The notes: generated by a model from the sequence alone, not told the origin. Shown: positions 24,001-38,237, counted from the first letter of the stretch. The stretch: DNA of 64,000 nt from Kuschelorhynchus macadamiae (GCA_030620095.1 JAUTXW010000561.1:1876001-1940000); one strand, 5' to 3'. A program made the numbers and translations.

Positions 24001-25090
24001 GATCTAGAACCAATAATCATTAGATGATCATTTCAAAAAATTGACATCCTTATAAAAAGATACTGGCTTACTAAAATTAGGGCATATCAGTAAACATCAT
24101 TTGATTTCTAGCTTTGATATCTTCTCGGATCTGGTGTTGCAACATGATTTTGATGTAATCGCCTTCACAGAGATTTGGCTAAAGGAAGATATGATTTTTG
24201 GGGAAATTTCGGTTACTGGTTATCAACTTCTGCATCACAAAAGAGATCAACATAGAATTGGTGGCGACGCACTTTATTTGTAGTCTCAAATAAATTTCAA
24301 ACCTATGGAAGTAACCTCTATTTGTGATTTGGAGCAGTTCTGGTTGACTATAACTTGGAACTGCTCAAGTATTGGTCTGTGAGTTATACATAGATCACCT
24401 TGTGACTCAGTGGCTTGTTTGGATCTCTTGGGATGTTCTTTAAAGAAGGCTTTTCTCGAGAATGATCAAATTATCCTAATGGTAGACTTTAACGCTAACT
24501 TCTCAATAACAGAAACCCCCACCTACCCAAATCTTTCTTTTCCGATCATAGGCTACTAGAGTACTACAAAGATTTCAGGAACTATGTTTCCAGGGTCGGT
24601 AAACATGAAACATCAAAATGAAGCAAATGAAACATCAAAATGAAGCAAAAAACTTTGACAATGCTTTGAAGAATCGCATGTGCATAACAAAAGCGAGTCC
24701 AGTGTTTTGTTTTTTTTTTTCATGTGTTCATAGTGTCAAACTATGTGTGTATTTGATGTCATTTTACTTGTGAAAATTTGCCCATTTTAAATTTATAAAC
24801 ATTTTATCTAGTTTTTTTTTACAACCAAAGAAAACTTGGAAAACAGTCAAAAGCCCAGTGCAAATTTTGCCAACTATTATAGAAACTGCAACAATAAACA
24901 AAAAATGGATTATTCTTATTAGCACTTTAAATTCCACAGACCATTCTTTCATTCATCTATTGGAATTCCTTCTTTTTGTGCAGTATTGAAAACACAACAT
25001 CTTGAAGGTTCATTGAACCAAAACAAATTTGTAAACATTAAAAAACAACTGTTCATGGGGTGTTCGATATACAATATTTATTTCTCAAAA
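23955..25090 (+). repeat. Inner inverted repeat, left arm (LINE endonuclease plus unknown)
   Basis: This block recurs in reverse complement at 27073-28190. It contains a + strand LINE endonuclease start (24101-24283: DFDVIAFTEIWLKED), further endonuclease pieces to about 24600, and a stretch at 24640-25090 of unknown origin. The arms differ by scattered substitutions and short indels, so the duplication is not very recent. Confidence 0.85.
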
Positions 25091-26930
25091 ATGCTAAAAC
25101 AATGCAAGTGCTGTAAATAGGTAGTGTGATTGTGCTAAAAAAATGAGTCCCTACAAATGAAGTTAAGAGAAATGGAACGCCATTTTGAAAGGATTCATTG
25201 AAATAGTCATCTTTGAAGAAGAAGTTACTAAAGCCGAAAATAAGTTCTCAACACAACTGGTGAAGACGAGTGAACGCAATAGATTATTGACTAGGAAAAT
25301 TCAAGTTCTAAAAAGTAAAGAAGTAGGATTAATAACACAGACACACTTAAGGAATCTAAACAAAGTCAAGGAAAGAGGAAATAATTATCAATTTCACCAG
25401 GATGAAAACCTTATTACCTCCTGTATTTTTTCTTGCGATTAATAAACACAAATAAATAAATAAATATACACCAAAGTATTAGAACAGGAAACTGAACATA
25501 ACTCAGTGAATTAAAAAAACTCCATCAAAAACTATCTGAAGTGCAAAATTCACAAAATATTGCACATATTGGCATACAAACTGAGGTTGAGATAATTCCA
25601 GATTCTTCATCCTTCAGTACTACTTCATGTCAGCCCAAACATAATAACAAAAATGAAGTCGATAAAAAAATAATAAGAAAGTTATGGTTGTGAGGGGTGA
25701 ATCAGCCAGAGGCTTTTATTTAAAAATGGTAGGCAGAACAGCTTCGACACCAACTGTCAGTTTAATTCAGTATCACTCTTCTCTGTTGTTGTCAAAGGAT
25801 ATTAATCAATTATTAGCTTGCACATTGGAAACAAACATTATTATGGTCTGCAGTTATCACTTAAACAGACCTCTACCAAATTCAAGGTGTCTTATTTGGG
25901 TGCAATGTTACTTTTATTCCACTAGTTAGTACAAACAGACAAGAAGTCCTTCGCCAAAAAAACAAAAAAGGAGTTATTAGCTTTTATCAAAAAAATATTG
26001 TGCTCATCAAAGTCCAGCTTGATGGAAATTTTTTATTCCAACAAATCATCCCTAACACATCAGACAATAGCTAGTGACGGCTAATTTCTAATTATTGGAG
26101 GTGTACAGACGAATAAAAAAGCAAATAATTCACATACATCAGCAAGGATACAAGAAAATAAAGATACAAAAACTCATATAGTGAATATAAATGCTAGAAG
26201 CATTAGGCTGAAATCATCACAAATGGACATCTTCTTACACAAAGGAAACTACCTAGAGGTACTGTGTATTACAGAGAAGTATGTGCAGCAATAATTATTC
26301 TAGCCAGCAGCTTAATAAAGAATTATTTGCTCAATCTACCACCCTCCTGGAGCAGAGTCCAACCTGTTCTGTATCTGCCTTGAGAATGTTTTATTATATG
26401 TTTGTAAAAATAATGCACTATTACTTGTGTGTCGAGATTTTAATCATCAATAAAAACTTGTAAATTGTAAATATACTTAGCCTGTATAGTTTAGTGAAAT
26501 CCTTTTCTGAGCCTTCAAGAATACAGGAAAACTCCCACATCCTAGTTGCTAAGGTGTTTACCAATGCTATTGTGATCCAAGCAAGCAGCCTAAACATAAC
26601 ATTTTCTTACCACAGGGCACAGATCTTGAGCTTTAACGTGGGCAGTTACATTAGTGACGATTGTCCATCTAGGATATCGAAACGGGTCTTTTCTATAGAA
26701 AATAAAAACTATTTTAAGACTGAAAACTGGATGCAGGTTCTTCATGTAGAGGGTACATTTTCCTACTTTTCTACATTCTATAGCCTGTTTAACATGACTT
26801 TCCCATACACTAGTTTAGTAAACAACCCAACACATTAAAAATTCTTGGATTACACTCGATCTTGTAAATGAAGGCCAAAGTCTTAGACATTTAAACAGGC
26901 TGATAAAGGTTAAAAAAATCAACAAGTCTT
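25091..26930 (+). mobile_element. LINE fragments in the spacer of the inner inverted repeat
   Basis: About 25130-25440 is an ORF1-like coiled coil (TKAENKFSTQLVKTSERN). 25680-25930 is an ORF1 C-terminal piece. 26180-26290 starts an endonuclease (NINARSIRLKSSQMDIFLH). 26465-26830 holds the end of an endonuclease region and the linker (SEPSRIQENS, NVGSYISDDC, SLFNMTFPYTSL). The frames are broken throughout and no RT is present. Confidence 0.65.
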
Positions 26931-27072
26931 GTCATTTATTTTTTCACCCACAAAAATAATCTGTTCAGGTATGAATTTGTGTTTTTGTTTAATTTTGGTA
27001 TTTGAATTTATGAACTGACATGCACTTTTTGTAATGTTAGATGTCAATAGCTGATTGGAGCTATAATCCTTT

Positions 27073-28190
27073 TTCAGAAATAAATATTGTATATCGAACA
27101 CCCCATGAACAGTTGTTTTTTAATGTTTACAAATTTGTTTTGGCTCAATGACCCTTCAAGATGTTGTGTTTTCAATACTGCATAAAAAGAAGGAATTCCA
27201 ATAGACGAATTAAAGAGTGGTGTGTGGAATTTAAAGTGCTGATAAGAGTAATCATTTTTTTGTTTATTGTTGCAGTTTCTATATTAGTTGGCAAAATTTG
27301 CACTGGGCTTTTGACTGTTTTCCAAGTTTTCTTTGGTTGTTGTCAAAAAAACTAGATAAAATGTTTATAAATTTAAAATGGGCAAATTTTTACAAGTAAA
27401 ATGACATCAAATACACACATAGTTTGACACTATGAACACATGAAAAAAAAAACAAAACACTGGACTAGCTTTTGTTATGCACATGCGATTCTTCAAAGCA
27501 TTGTCAAAGTTTTTTAATGTTTCTCTCATTTGCTTCATTTTGATGTTTCATGTTTAACGACCTTGGAGACATAGTTCCTGAAATCTTTGTAGTACTTTAG
27601 TAGAATATGATCGGAAAAGAAAGATGCGGGTAGGTGGGGGTTTCTGTTATTGAGATGTTAGCGTTCAAGTCTCCCATTAGGATAATTTGATCATTCTCGA
27701 AAAAAGCCTGCTTTAAAGAACATCCCAAGATATCCAAACAAGCCACTGAGTCACAAGGTGATCTATGTATAACTCATAGACCAATACTTGAGCAGCTCCA
27801 AGTTATAGTCAACCAGAGCTGCTCCAAATCACAAATAGAGGTTACTTCCATAGGTTTAAAGGTTATTTGAGACTACAAATAAAATGCGTCCCCACCAATT
27901 CTACGTTGATCTTTTTTGTGATGCAGAAGTTAATAACCAGTAACTGAAATGTCCCCAAAAAGCATATCTTCCTTTAGCCAAGTCTCTGTGAAGGCGATTA
28001 CATCAAAATCATGTTGCAACACCAAATGCGAGAAGATGTCAAAGCTAGAAATCAAAAAATGTTCATTGATATGCCCTAATTTTAGTAAGCCAGTATCTTT
28101 TTATAAGGATGTGAATTTTTGAAATGATCATTTATTGATTATTGGTTCTACATCTTGAATCAGAACAGGGTCTAACACACTGTCCTGTGG
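27073..28190 (-). repeat. Inner inverted repeat, right arm
   Basis: Reverse-complement copy of 23955-25090. Landmarks: 'tatcgaacaccccatgaaca' at about 27090 mirrors 25045-25070. 'ctgtcctgtggtagacat' at about 28180 mirrors 23960-23980. The endonuclease fragment is on the minus strand. The right end at about 28195 is where LINE I was inserted. Confidence 0.85.
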
Positions 28191-28199
28191 TAGACATAA

Positions 28200-31100
28200 A
28201 CGATAGAAAAATCTAAACAATGCTAGAAATATTTTTATTACTTTAAGTAAAAATGTTAACTAAAATTATTATTTTATTAGGTATACAGTTTTTTGTGTGC
28301 TACTTTTTTGTACTAGTGTCGCCGGTTTTAATTATCGGAGCGCAGACTTCTAGGAGTGAAATAATTTTTTTTTGTTTTACTTTTTTTCCTTGTTGCTAGG
28401 GTGATATTTGTATAATTAATTATAAGCAGTTGGTTTTTACTTAAATTTCTATTTCTAACTAAGCATATACTTTTTGGTAATCCTTTTTCCTTTATCCTCG
28501 TACCTTTTACCCTTTTTTTTGTTGTTTGTTTTAAGCAGGGATAAGTTCCTCGTTTTTTGTTTTTATGATAAATGTTTCGTGCGCGCATATTAATGTACGA
28601 TTTACGAAATTACTCTCAAATAATTTTCACATTTTTCAAGGCCATGTAGCTGACTTTCAGTATGATTTGATTGGTGTCTGAGACATGGTTACATCCAGAT
28701 ATCGCCGATCAGATCGTGGAATTACAAAATTATAATTTTATAAGGCAAGATAAGCTAGGTAGAGGTGTGGTGTCGCTGTGTACATAAAAAAGTATTGAGT
28801 TTCGTGTTATGCTTAGAGAAACCTGCCCTTTTCTAGAAGATATTTTGATTGAAATAAAAGTAAACAACACAAAGATGTTAATAGGCAATTTATACCGTCC
28901 TCCTAAGGGTGACTTAAACTTACTCTATTCTCGTCTTGAAAGTATTATGACCGATTTTTATACTGTCTATGATTCTTTTATTGCTAAGTGATTTTATTAT
29001 AAACTTTCTAGATTTTAATACAAAAGCACCGTTATGTGAAATTACTGAGGTTTATGGTTTGCAACAGCATATAACTGAAGCTACTAGAATATCAAATACA
29101 AATATGTCCATAATTGATTTACTTTTTTCAAATATAGATTCAATCGAGGTTTGCGGAATAAGGGATGTTGAGATATCGGACCATGTGCTCATTTATTGCG
29201 ACATAAATTTTTGGACAACCTAAATCTAATACTTATAACTTTACATACAGAAATTTAATTTAACAATGAGCGATTTCAATCTAATATCGAACTAATACCT
29301 TGGCACATAATGTATCATATGGCGGACATAAATAGCAAAGTGGATTTTTCAACCAATAATTATTCGACGTTATAAACACGCATGCTCCATTAAAAAATAT
29401 CAGAGGTAAAATTAAGCCATACAGTCCATGGTTTACTCCTAATATTAGATTAATGCAGAGGCGTCGTAATAGGGCCTTAAATAAGTTTAGAAACACCAAA
29501 AATTGGGAGGACTGGAACACATACAAACAGTATAGAAATCTTACTACTAGCGCAATCAGATCGGAAAAAAGGCTTATTTAACATATAGGTTTGGGGTGTG
29601 CAGTAATAAAGAAGCATGGCAAGAATTAAAAAAAATTAATATTTCCAAAAAACAAAATATACAACTTTCCAATTCCTTGCAAAATGTAGATGAACTTAAT
29701 ACTTATTTTACTAATATAAATAAAAATAACAATAAGCCTGATGAAGAATTTATTAAGAATTTTAAGGAACATAAAATTACACAAAATGAATTTAATTTTA
29801 GGCTGATAACGCAAGATACAATAATTTCCATTCTAAAAACCATACTTATGCATTTGGAGCTGATAATTTAAATATTACACTTATTTTACTTTGTTGTCCT
29901 GCTATAATTAATCCACTAACTCACATTATAAATGTTTGTTTTAAAAAAATCATTTTCCAGATCAATAGAAGGAAGCCAATGTTATTCCGTTGCCTAAAGT
30001 TAAAAATCCTACTGAATTTAAACAAATCCGATTCTTCCAGTTCTCTCTAAACTATTAGAAAAAATTATGGAACAGCAAATAATTCAGTATTAAAATATTT
30101 GTAATTTGATACGTGAATATCAGTCTGGCTTCGGTAAAGGTTATGGTTATGCAACCGCATTATCTCAGGTAACGGATGCTATATTTAAAGCCCTTTATAA
30201 TAATCTAGCTATTGTTTTGGTTCTTTTGGATTTTATTCAAGCTTTTGACATGGTCAACCACGAAATATTATTGGCTTTTTTGCAGTGTCTGGGTTTTAGC
30301 GATTCTGCAGTGGCACTGGTGTCTTCCTTTTTGTTAAATAGAAAACAAAGAGTAGTACTTGATGGTAAAATCTCGAAAGCCCTTAAAGTTGCCTTTGGGG
30401 TGCCTGAGGATAGCATTTTGGGTCCATTACTATATACTCTACACGTCGCAATTAAATAAATTTCGATAGTGTAGCCATCATTGCTACGCAGATGATACCC
30501 AGGTATATTATTCATTACAAAGTACTGATATGGCCCAGGCCAATCGGTGCATTAACGCGGATTTGGACATTATATACTGAAACTCAAAATATGGACATTA
30601 TATACTTTTTGTTGCGATAACAATCGAACGAATATTTTAGATACCTTAAATCTACACATAAATAACGATCCAATAGATTTCAAAAACTCTGCCAAAAATT
30701 TGGGACTCATAATGGATCATAAGCTTAGATTTAAAGAACATGTTACTCTTAAACTAAAAAGTGGATCTTCCGCCTTAAAAACAATATTTTCGCAAAGGCA
30801 CTTTTTGAGCTATAATATTAAGAAAATGCTTTGTGATGCACTAGTGTTATCACCATTAAACTTCTGCGACACCGTCTATGAACCTTGTCTTGATAATGCG
30901 GATGCTAATAGAATGCAAAAACTCCAAAATTCCTGTCTAAGGCTTATTTTTGGTATAAAAAGACGTAAACACATTTCTCATAAGATAAAAGAAGCAAATT
31001 GGTTAAATATGCACAATAGACGAGTCTTACATGCTCTTGTTCTTTTTTATAAAATTCTAAGTTTAAGACTCCACTATATTTACAGTAAAAATAACTTATC

Positions 31101-31480
31101 GTACTAATGTGCACAATCTTAATATAAGACGAAAAAATCTATTAACTATACCGTCAGACAACAAAGATTTTTTTAAAAGGTCTTTTTCTTATTTAATTGC
31201 ACTTTTAATAAACAAATTTAAAATAAATGAGTTTACTGTCTCAGGAAAAGTTTTCAAGAGAAAAACCAAACTACTTGTTCTAAACCAAATTTAATTGATT
31301 GCCTATGCCACAAAATACTATATTTGAAACTCATAACCCTTCTTTTTCCCTATCCCTATCCATCTTCCTTTTTTTTTTAGTGTGTGCTTTTTTGCTTTTA
31401 TGTTTTTTTTTTCAAATTTTTTAAAACAAACTTAAGTGTTAGCTACTTAATAATTTCTTTTTCATTTCTTAAATATTTTT
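28200..31480 (+). mobile_element. LINE I: long LINE with near-complete domain order
   Basis: 28200-28600 is a 5' leader. The endonuclease has SETWLHPDIADQ (about 28675-28710), NLYRPPKGDLNLLYSRLES (28888-28945) and DHVLIYCDI (about 29180-29206). The linker includes KPYSPWFTPNIRLMQRRRN (about 29420-29475). RT blocks: YQSGFGKGYGY (30118-30150), LLDFIQAFDMVNHEILLAFL, FGVPEDSILGPLLYTL and CYADDTQVYYS (about 30481-30513), the intact active site in another frame. The C-terminus lies at 30700-31107 (LGLIMDHKLRFKEHV, MQKLQNSCLRLIFGIKRRKH). Many frameshifts make it inactive. It interrupts sequence that would otherwise link the inner and outer inverted repeats, so it inserted later. Confidence 0.85.
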
Positions 31481-31486
31481 GGCCGC

Positions 31487-31910
31487 AACAAAGGGAATTG
31501 TGTCTGTGAAAAATTAAAAACCAAAGAAACCATATATACAGTTCGTTCCAACTAGGTAACTTTTGGTCAATTGGAGTAAAAGTAAATAACTTTTAAAACC
31601 TGCTAACTCTAGCCATCTCTGAAAAGAAGATAAATTGCCAAACAGCAGTACAAGTTACAATTTTGTATCCTACTATTAGATCAGCAAGAAATAAAATTGA
31701 TCAACTAGAAGCATTTCTTTGTGATAAAAAAAAAATTTAGTTTGACTAGTTATACCTTAGGAGTATTATTATTCCACAGAGATTGCAAAGGGGGTGGGAC
31801 AGCTCTATTGGTTAGTAACTCTGTGAAATATAAATTTAATAAAGTAGATATATTTTCTCTTCCGAATAAATAATTATTATTTATAGTATTATTTATATTT
31901 TATATTTATT
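31487..31910 (+). mobile_element. LINE A 5' part (right outer arm)
   Basis: Reverse-complement match to about 22980-23405, with endonuclease-region sequence on the + strand. Shared landmarks include 'gtaacttttggtcaattgga' (31556) and 'atagagctgtcccacc' mirrored at about 23080. It is interrupted at about 31900 by a rearranged block. Confidence 0.8.
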
Positions 31911-32165
31911 ATGAAAATGTAATCCAGGTAGGAGTTTCCCTGTATTGCCCCTGAGGCAAATCTGTTCGAATAGCTTTTAAACAAATTACAGAGATCTGAT
32001 AGTTCCCGCTGGTTCGTTCAGAGCAATACATTGAAGTCATCCACCAGAACAACGCTCTCAACTGCAACAGTGATTTCTAAATGAAATGAATCGCAAAAAT
32101 TTTAATGACCTGAGAATAATAAGTATTTTACCGGCCCTCTCTAAAATTTATGAAAAAGTGTTAAA
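31911..32165. repeat. Third-level inverted copy of 34280-34600
   Basis: 31911-32080 matches 22775-22970 in direct orientation (minus-strand LINE A endonuclease). 32090-32160 is + strand RT sequence (NFNDLRIISILPALSKIYEKV). The same two pieces, joined the same way, occur in reverse complement at about 34280-34600. The junction is therefore shared by both copies, which points to duplication of a ready-made mosaic. Confidence 0.8.
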
Positions 32166-32205
32166 AATAGTATAAATAAATAATGCCCTTATATTACAGA
32201 CGGTG

Positions 32206-32569
<364 letters not shown>

Positions 32570-32613
32570 GCTTTCTGTATTGCCCCTGAGGCAAAGCTAG
32601 CTTTTAAACAAAT

Positions 32614-33010
<397 letters not shown>

Positions 33011-33149
33011 CAATATAAAAATAAATCTATGTTTATCAAACATTATTTATAAATTTTAACTCTCAACCGCCTTTAGAACGCAGACAACGGAACACTGGAA
33101 AAAGGAACAGACCCATGGACATTCACACACTGAATCATATAACAAAACT

Positions 33150-34360
33150 TATCAATTACCTTGCGACACTAATAGATGCTTCTTAAATTTACTTTTAAAC
33201 AAATTAAGATTTAAGTTCAATAAATCAGTAGGTAATGAATTATACGAGACAACTGCTTGATAAGAAAATGATCGCTGAAAAATGGCAGTTTGGTGCCATG
33301 GCATTGTTAATCTATAACCATGGCGAATATTAACTGCTTGAGTATTACTCCGGAAAATAAGACGTTCACGTAAAGAGGAAGGGGCATCAGGCTCCCTCAA
33401 AATTTGAATGAAAAAAGTACTAAAATGAGGAAGCCTGCGCGAATCCATCCTTAGCCAATTCAATTCGGAGTAATATCGAGATATATGATCAGATTTTTTA
33501 AGACCAAAGATGAATCGAACACATGCATTCTGAACTCTTTGAATTCGAGACTTACCTTCCACGTCCAAATAATATCCATATACAAAATCATAATAATTAA
33601 AATTTGAGAGAATTAACGACTCCCAAAGCATTTTTTTTTTAATTAAAACTTAAAATATATCTATTATTGTATAGGATTTTCAATGTTAGGTATGACTTTT
33701 GTATTAATTTTTTCAAATGATGTCGAAATCTTAGATCATTATCAATTATAACGCCTAATCATCAGCAAGTTGGGTTAATGTTTTTAAATCTTCATTTATC
33801 CTGGTTTCCGACTTAACAAAATCATCAAAATCAAAACAATAATATACCTGTATATCATCCGCATATGCCTGTATCTTACAGTAATTTAAAGATTTTAAAA
33901 TATCTGAAGTATAAATCAAAAACAGTAATGGCTTTAATATTGGGCCTTGAGGCACGCCAGATTTAATTTTAATTTCGTCTGAGTACTTATTATTCAAAAA
34001 TATCTTCTGGTGACGATTAGAAAGATAAGAGGTAAAAATTAAACATGAATCCTCCTGGAAACCATAATATTTTAGCTTGGAAATAAGAAGATTATGACTA
34101 ATGGTATCGAACGCTTTAGAAAAATCTAATAATATTAAAATACTGTTAAGTCTTTTATCACAGGCACGAGCAATATCATCAATCACGTTTGTTAAAGCTA
34201 CAGAAGTACTAAATTTCTTCCTAAAACCACACTGACTATCAGGAATTATTTTAATTATTACACAAAACTCGTAAACTTGGTTATATAACACTTTTTCATA
34301 AATTTTAGAGAGGGCCGGTAAAATACTTATTATTCTCAGGTCAAAATTTTTGAGATTCAC
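33150..34360 (-). mobile_element. LINE H: RT and C-terminus, minus strand
   Basis: 34360-33755 is an open frame with RT blocks in order: LRIISILPALSKIYEKVLYN, DSQCGFRKKFSTSVALTN, ILLDFSKAFDTISHNLL, KSGVPQGPILKPLLFLIY and IQAYADDIQVYYCF, an intact YADD active site. After a gap (33755-33632, with a deletion and a frame change) the C-terminus follows at 33631-33152 (LILSNFNYYDFVYGYYLD, RIQRVQNACVRFIFGLK). It resembles LINE I in type. No endonuclease belongs to it here. Confidence 0.88.
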
Positions 34361-34600
34361 AAACTTTTGTCAAAATGAAGAATATTTTAGAAATCACTGG
34401 TGCAGGTGAGAGCTTTGTTCTGGTGGATGACTTCAATGCCTTGCTCTGAACGTACCAGCAGGAACCATCAGATCTCTGCAATCTTTTTAAAAGCTATGGA
34501 ATCGAACAGATTTGCCTCAGGGGCAACACAGGGAGACTCCTATCTGGATTACATTTTCATGAATGTCAGGAGTTGATTCCAACGTAACTCAGCTTATTGA
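34280..34600. repeat. Partner of the third-level inverted repeat
   Basis: 34280-34360 is minus-strand LINE H sequence. From 34375 the + strand LINE A endonuclease begins (VDDFNALL at about 34423). The whole junction is mirrored at 31911-32165. Confidence 0.8.
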
Positions 34601-35820
34601 TTGTATTTTTCTGATATCATTTAGGGCAGGTATTTAATTTTTTTTGCCCCTATTAGCCACTGAGACTCAGCAATAGAAGGTATTCAAATCGGTAACACAA
34701 CATGGTTTGTATACATTTTATAATATCATAAAAAACCAATCTTTGGGCTAAATGTAGATAATTGCATAGAAATAAAATTTAATATATTTGTGGAACAATT
34801 AAAATTGGCTTACTTGCAATTATTCCCTGAGAAAATGTATGTTGTTAAGTCTGGACCAGGTAACAGAGTGCCTTGCTTTAACGAGGTGCTTGGGGATATG
34901 AGAGAGCATTTGGTTTTTTAAGCCAAATAGTAAGACAATATAACAGAGCAGCAATAGGGAAGACTTAAAATTTACAAAAGCTGTATTAAAGTGTCCAAAA
35001 AAAGACAAACTTAATTTGGGAGTGACTTTTGATACACAACTCAATTTTAATGCACATGTAGATAACATCATACTAAAAAGCTACAGAATGATAGGTTTTG
35101 TCAGAAGAAAGCTTTGAAAACCTTGTACAATTGTTTAGTTCGTAGTATTCTTGAGTATAGTGTGGTCTCCTTATTACAATTTACATATCAAAGCCTCGGA
35201 AATCTACGAAATAAATTCTGCAAATTTCTTTTATTTAAAATGCATTTTCCTTATACAGATATTCCTTATCAAGTAAGAACTCTCTTGGTTGGTTTAGACA
35301 CGCTAGAAAGGAGACGGCGTAACGCGATTATGTTTTTTCTTTTTAAGCTACTAAACGGAATGACCGAAAGTAGTGAACTTTTAACGAGAATTTATCTCGA
35401 AAGATCCAATGAGAATAACTCGAAACAGACATCTTTTTTATAAAAGGCCACACCATACAAATTACGGATTTAGGGGAGTGACAGACTTGTTAAAAACCTA
35501 CAATGATTATTATTATAACTGTGATATTTTCAGCTATTCCTTTGAAAGTTTCAAGAATATTATTTTAAATGTGTATCTTTTTTTCATATTTGTTTGTTCG
35601 CCATTGATCGGATGTATCTTGACATATTTTTACAATTTAGTTTTTTGAATATTTCTATTTTTTTATAAATTGACTCCTCATTGACTCTTTTATTAAAGTG
35701 TCCTGAATTTTTTTTATATATTCTGCGCTCAAATGTTGTATTTTATATAAATTTGTACTTACGATCAATGTAATACCATTCGGAGCTTTGCTCTGTAGAG
35801 TGCTGTTTGATAAATAAATA
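34370..35820 (+). mobile_element. LINE A 3' part (right outer arm)
   Basis: Endonuclease end, then linker, then a jump to the ORF2 C-terminus. 35114-35443 reads MKTLYNCLVRSILEYSVV and LLVGLDTLERRRRNAIMFFL. 35409-35648 finishes in another frame. The 3' tail to about 35820 ends in 'gataaataaataaat'. It mirrors 21746-22800 on the minus strand. The RT core is absent in both copies, so the deletion preceded the duplication. Confidence 0.82.
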
Positions 35821-35829
35821 AATTAATTA

Positions 35830-37180
35830 AATCAGCAAAAAACCTACTAAGGAATGCAACTTGAATATTGTCAAAAGTCAACGAGGCCGTGGAAAAAATA
35901 TTTCCCTTAATACTGAAATTTCACCAGAGAAAATCAAATTTACAACAATTGCACACAATCTTATAAGGAACATTCCTGAGAATGGAATTGACCCTTTCGA
36001 AAACATGAAAAGTTTGGATGGACCGTCATCATCTCTAGCATTCTTTTTGTTTAATGAAGCTTTAACTCAGTAAAAGGGGTAAGTGATGAAATCAAAAATG
36101 AAAACCTTTCTGATATATTTTAAATCACAATATTAATATTAAATACAATAAAAACTTTAATAATTGTACATCTTCCAAAAATTGATAATCCTTAGTTCTA
36201 AAGAGAGCAGCTTTCCTGTGGTTCTCAAAACACCTGTTGTTATGCTTATTTTTAAAACAGGTGATAGGATAAGTGCATGGCTAAACAGATTATCACTTAT
36301 TTCAAAAGTAATAACTTATCTACTCAACCAGTATGGTTTTAGGATGGGAGGGAATACAGTTCAGGGCATAATGAATCTAAATAAAATTAGGTAGCTAAGG
36401 AGAAAAGATGTCTAGTTCAACTATAATTTCTTGTGAGGTGCCGAAAGGATCTGTCTTGGATCCCATTTTATGTCTATTATACATTAACGACTTAACAGAC
36501 CTTAACATAAACGAAACATTTACATTGTTTGCGGACGATACTACCATTGTCTGGCGAAATAAAAATGAAGACCTGTTGAAAGAAAATATCTCAAGAGATC
36601 TGATCTTAATTAAGAAATGGTGTGATGCGAATCACCTTAGTTTTAATGTATCAAAAACTAATATTTTTACCTTTAAGTTTAACTTTGATAATCTTTACCT
36701 ATCTGATACTAAGCTTGAAAAAAGATCAAATACGACATTTTTGGGAATACACATTGATAATAACTTGAAATTTATTAACCACATAAATAATCTAAATGAA
36801 AAAGTTGCAAGAGGCAGTTATGCCGTTCGTATTATTTCAAATGAGCTATTCATTACTGTAGAAAGAATAGCTTACTTTGCTACTTTTATGTTACAGAAAC
36901 AGGCTGTTCGTTACATGTGCAAAGCTGGGGCCCGAAACCATTGCAAACCACTTTTTGTGAGATATAAAATTTTAACACTTACTGGCCTTTTAATAATTGC
37001 ATGTGTATCTCTCATACATAAAAAAACATGGACGTTTAGTAACTGAAAGGGCCTTTAATACTAGACAGAATCTGAACCTCCCAGTTCCTATCCCCGGAAC
37101 AACCTTAGTAAAACATTCAATTTTATATGAAAGTAAAAAAATGTACAATCACCTCCCACAAATATTTAGAAATATATAAT
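35830..37180 (+). mobile_element. LINE B (right outer arm), RT active site intact
   Basis: 35861-36073 is the linker (ISPEKIKFTTIAHNLI, MKSLDGPSSSLAFFLFNE). 36164-36394 is the RT fingers with gaps (QYGFRMGGNTVQGIMNL). 36408-37046 is an open 212-residue stretch with ILCLLYINDLTDLNI, FTLFADDTTIVW (an intact FADD site) and LGIHIDNNLKFINHINNL, then the thumb and C-terminus to 37179. It mirrors 20605-21740. Confidence 0.88.
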
Positions 37181-38200
37181 GCTGCAGTCATATTTAAAAG
37201 ATCTTCAACAGATAGTTAAGCTTGATGGGGTATCATCAATGAGGAGAGTTGTTGATGTTGGGGTCCGCAGGGTTGAATCTTAGGATGTATCCTTTTTTTA
37301 ATATTTATAAATGATCTACCCCGTGCAAGCATGACTCAGAATTCACTTTCTTTACTGATGATATATTATCATATATTATTGAATAAATTAGTATGCTTAC
37401 CATTAGGTAAGTATACTAATTGATAGTATTGAGGGAGCCTAATGCCATTATAGGTATTGATTTGGAATTATACAACAATGAGGAAATATCGGATATTGTT
37501 AAAGCATTGAACAATAAATGGTTATAGATATAACCATTGAAATTTCTGATAAGGTGTTAAAATATGTAATGTTGGTTATCTGAGGGTCCTTGATTTATAT
37601 AGTTATTAATTATATTGTATTTGGACCATTTCTTGATCAGTTAAAGCAAGAGCTGGTTGTACTACGAATTTTTAAGAAAGGTGATAAAATTGATCTTTTG
37701 TTATAATCATCGCCCTATGAACTTACTATCATCTTTTACTTCTAAAACGAAAATGTATGACCTGAAAGTCTTCTAAGAAAAAACAGTTCAAAAACACTAC
37801 TATAAAATGTGAGGAAACCTATTTTTGGATTGATGCGAAAACCGTACTGTACTGTGGTAGTGGTATTGCGCAACGAATTCAGCTGGGCCACTATTAATGG
37901 ATTTTTTTATTGTAAGAGGACCATATGGTATCAATCAGTTCTTATTGCATTGTGAATCTCAATATCTAAAAAGATTTATTCATTGTTTATTGCGATTTTA
38001 TTTGGAAATTATAATTGTTTATGAACTGCTTATTCAAACTTCTTAATACAGTCTTTTTAGTTATTTTATGATTTTTCTGTCGTCTTTTTTTTCTGCCTAT
38101 TTTTCATGTAAACTTTAGTAATTATGACCCTCTAAACATTGTATTTATTTGCTTTTTATAACTTCTTAATTTCTCTATTATAACTCAGTATTGTATTATA
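37181..38200 (+). mobile_element. LINE C remnant and further LINE debris
   Basis: 37185-37330 mirrors the minus-strand palm fragment at 20160-20300 (QSYLKDLQQIVKL in the + frame). About 37620-37760 gives a separate RT finger piece (FKKGDKID, HRPMNLLSS). The rest, up to the exon at 38238, is AT-rich and unassigned. Confidence 0.6.
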
Positions 38201-38237
38201 CCCAGCCTAAAATCACTCGAAATTCATTTGTTTGCAG

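Noticed and set aside
28328..28588. Minus-strand ORF at the 5' end of LINE I as a gene
   Set aside because: A basic low-complexity translation of a T-rich leader; the + strand LINE explains the region.
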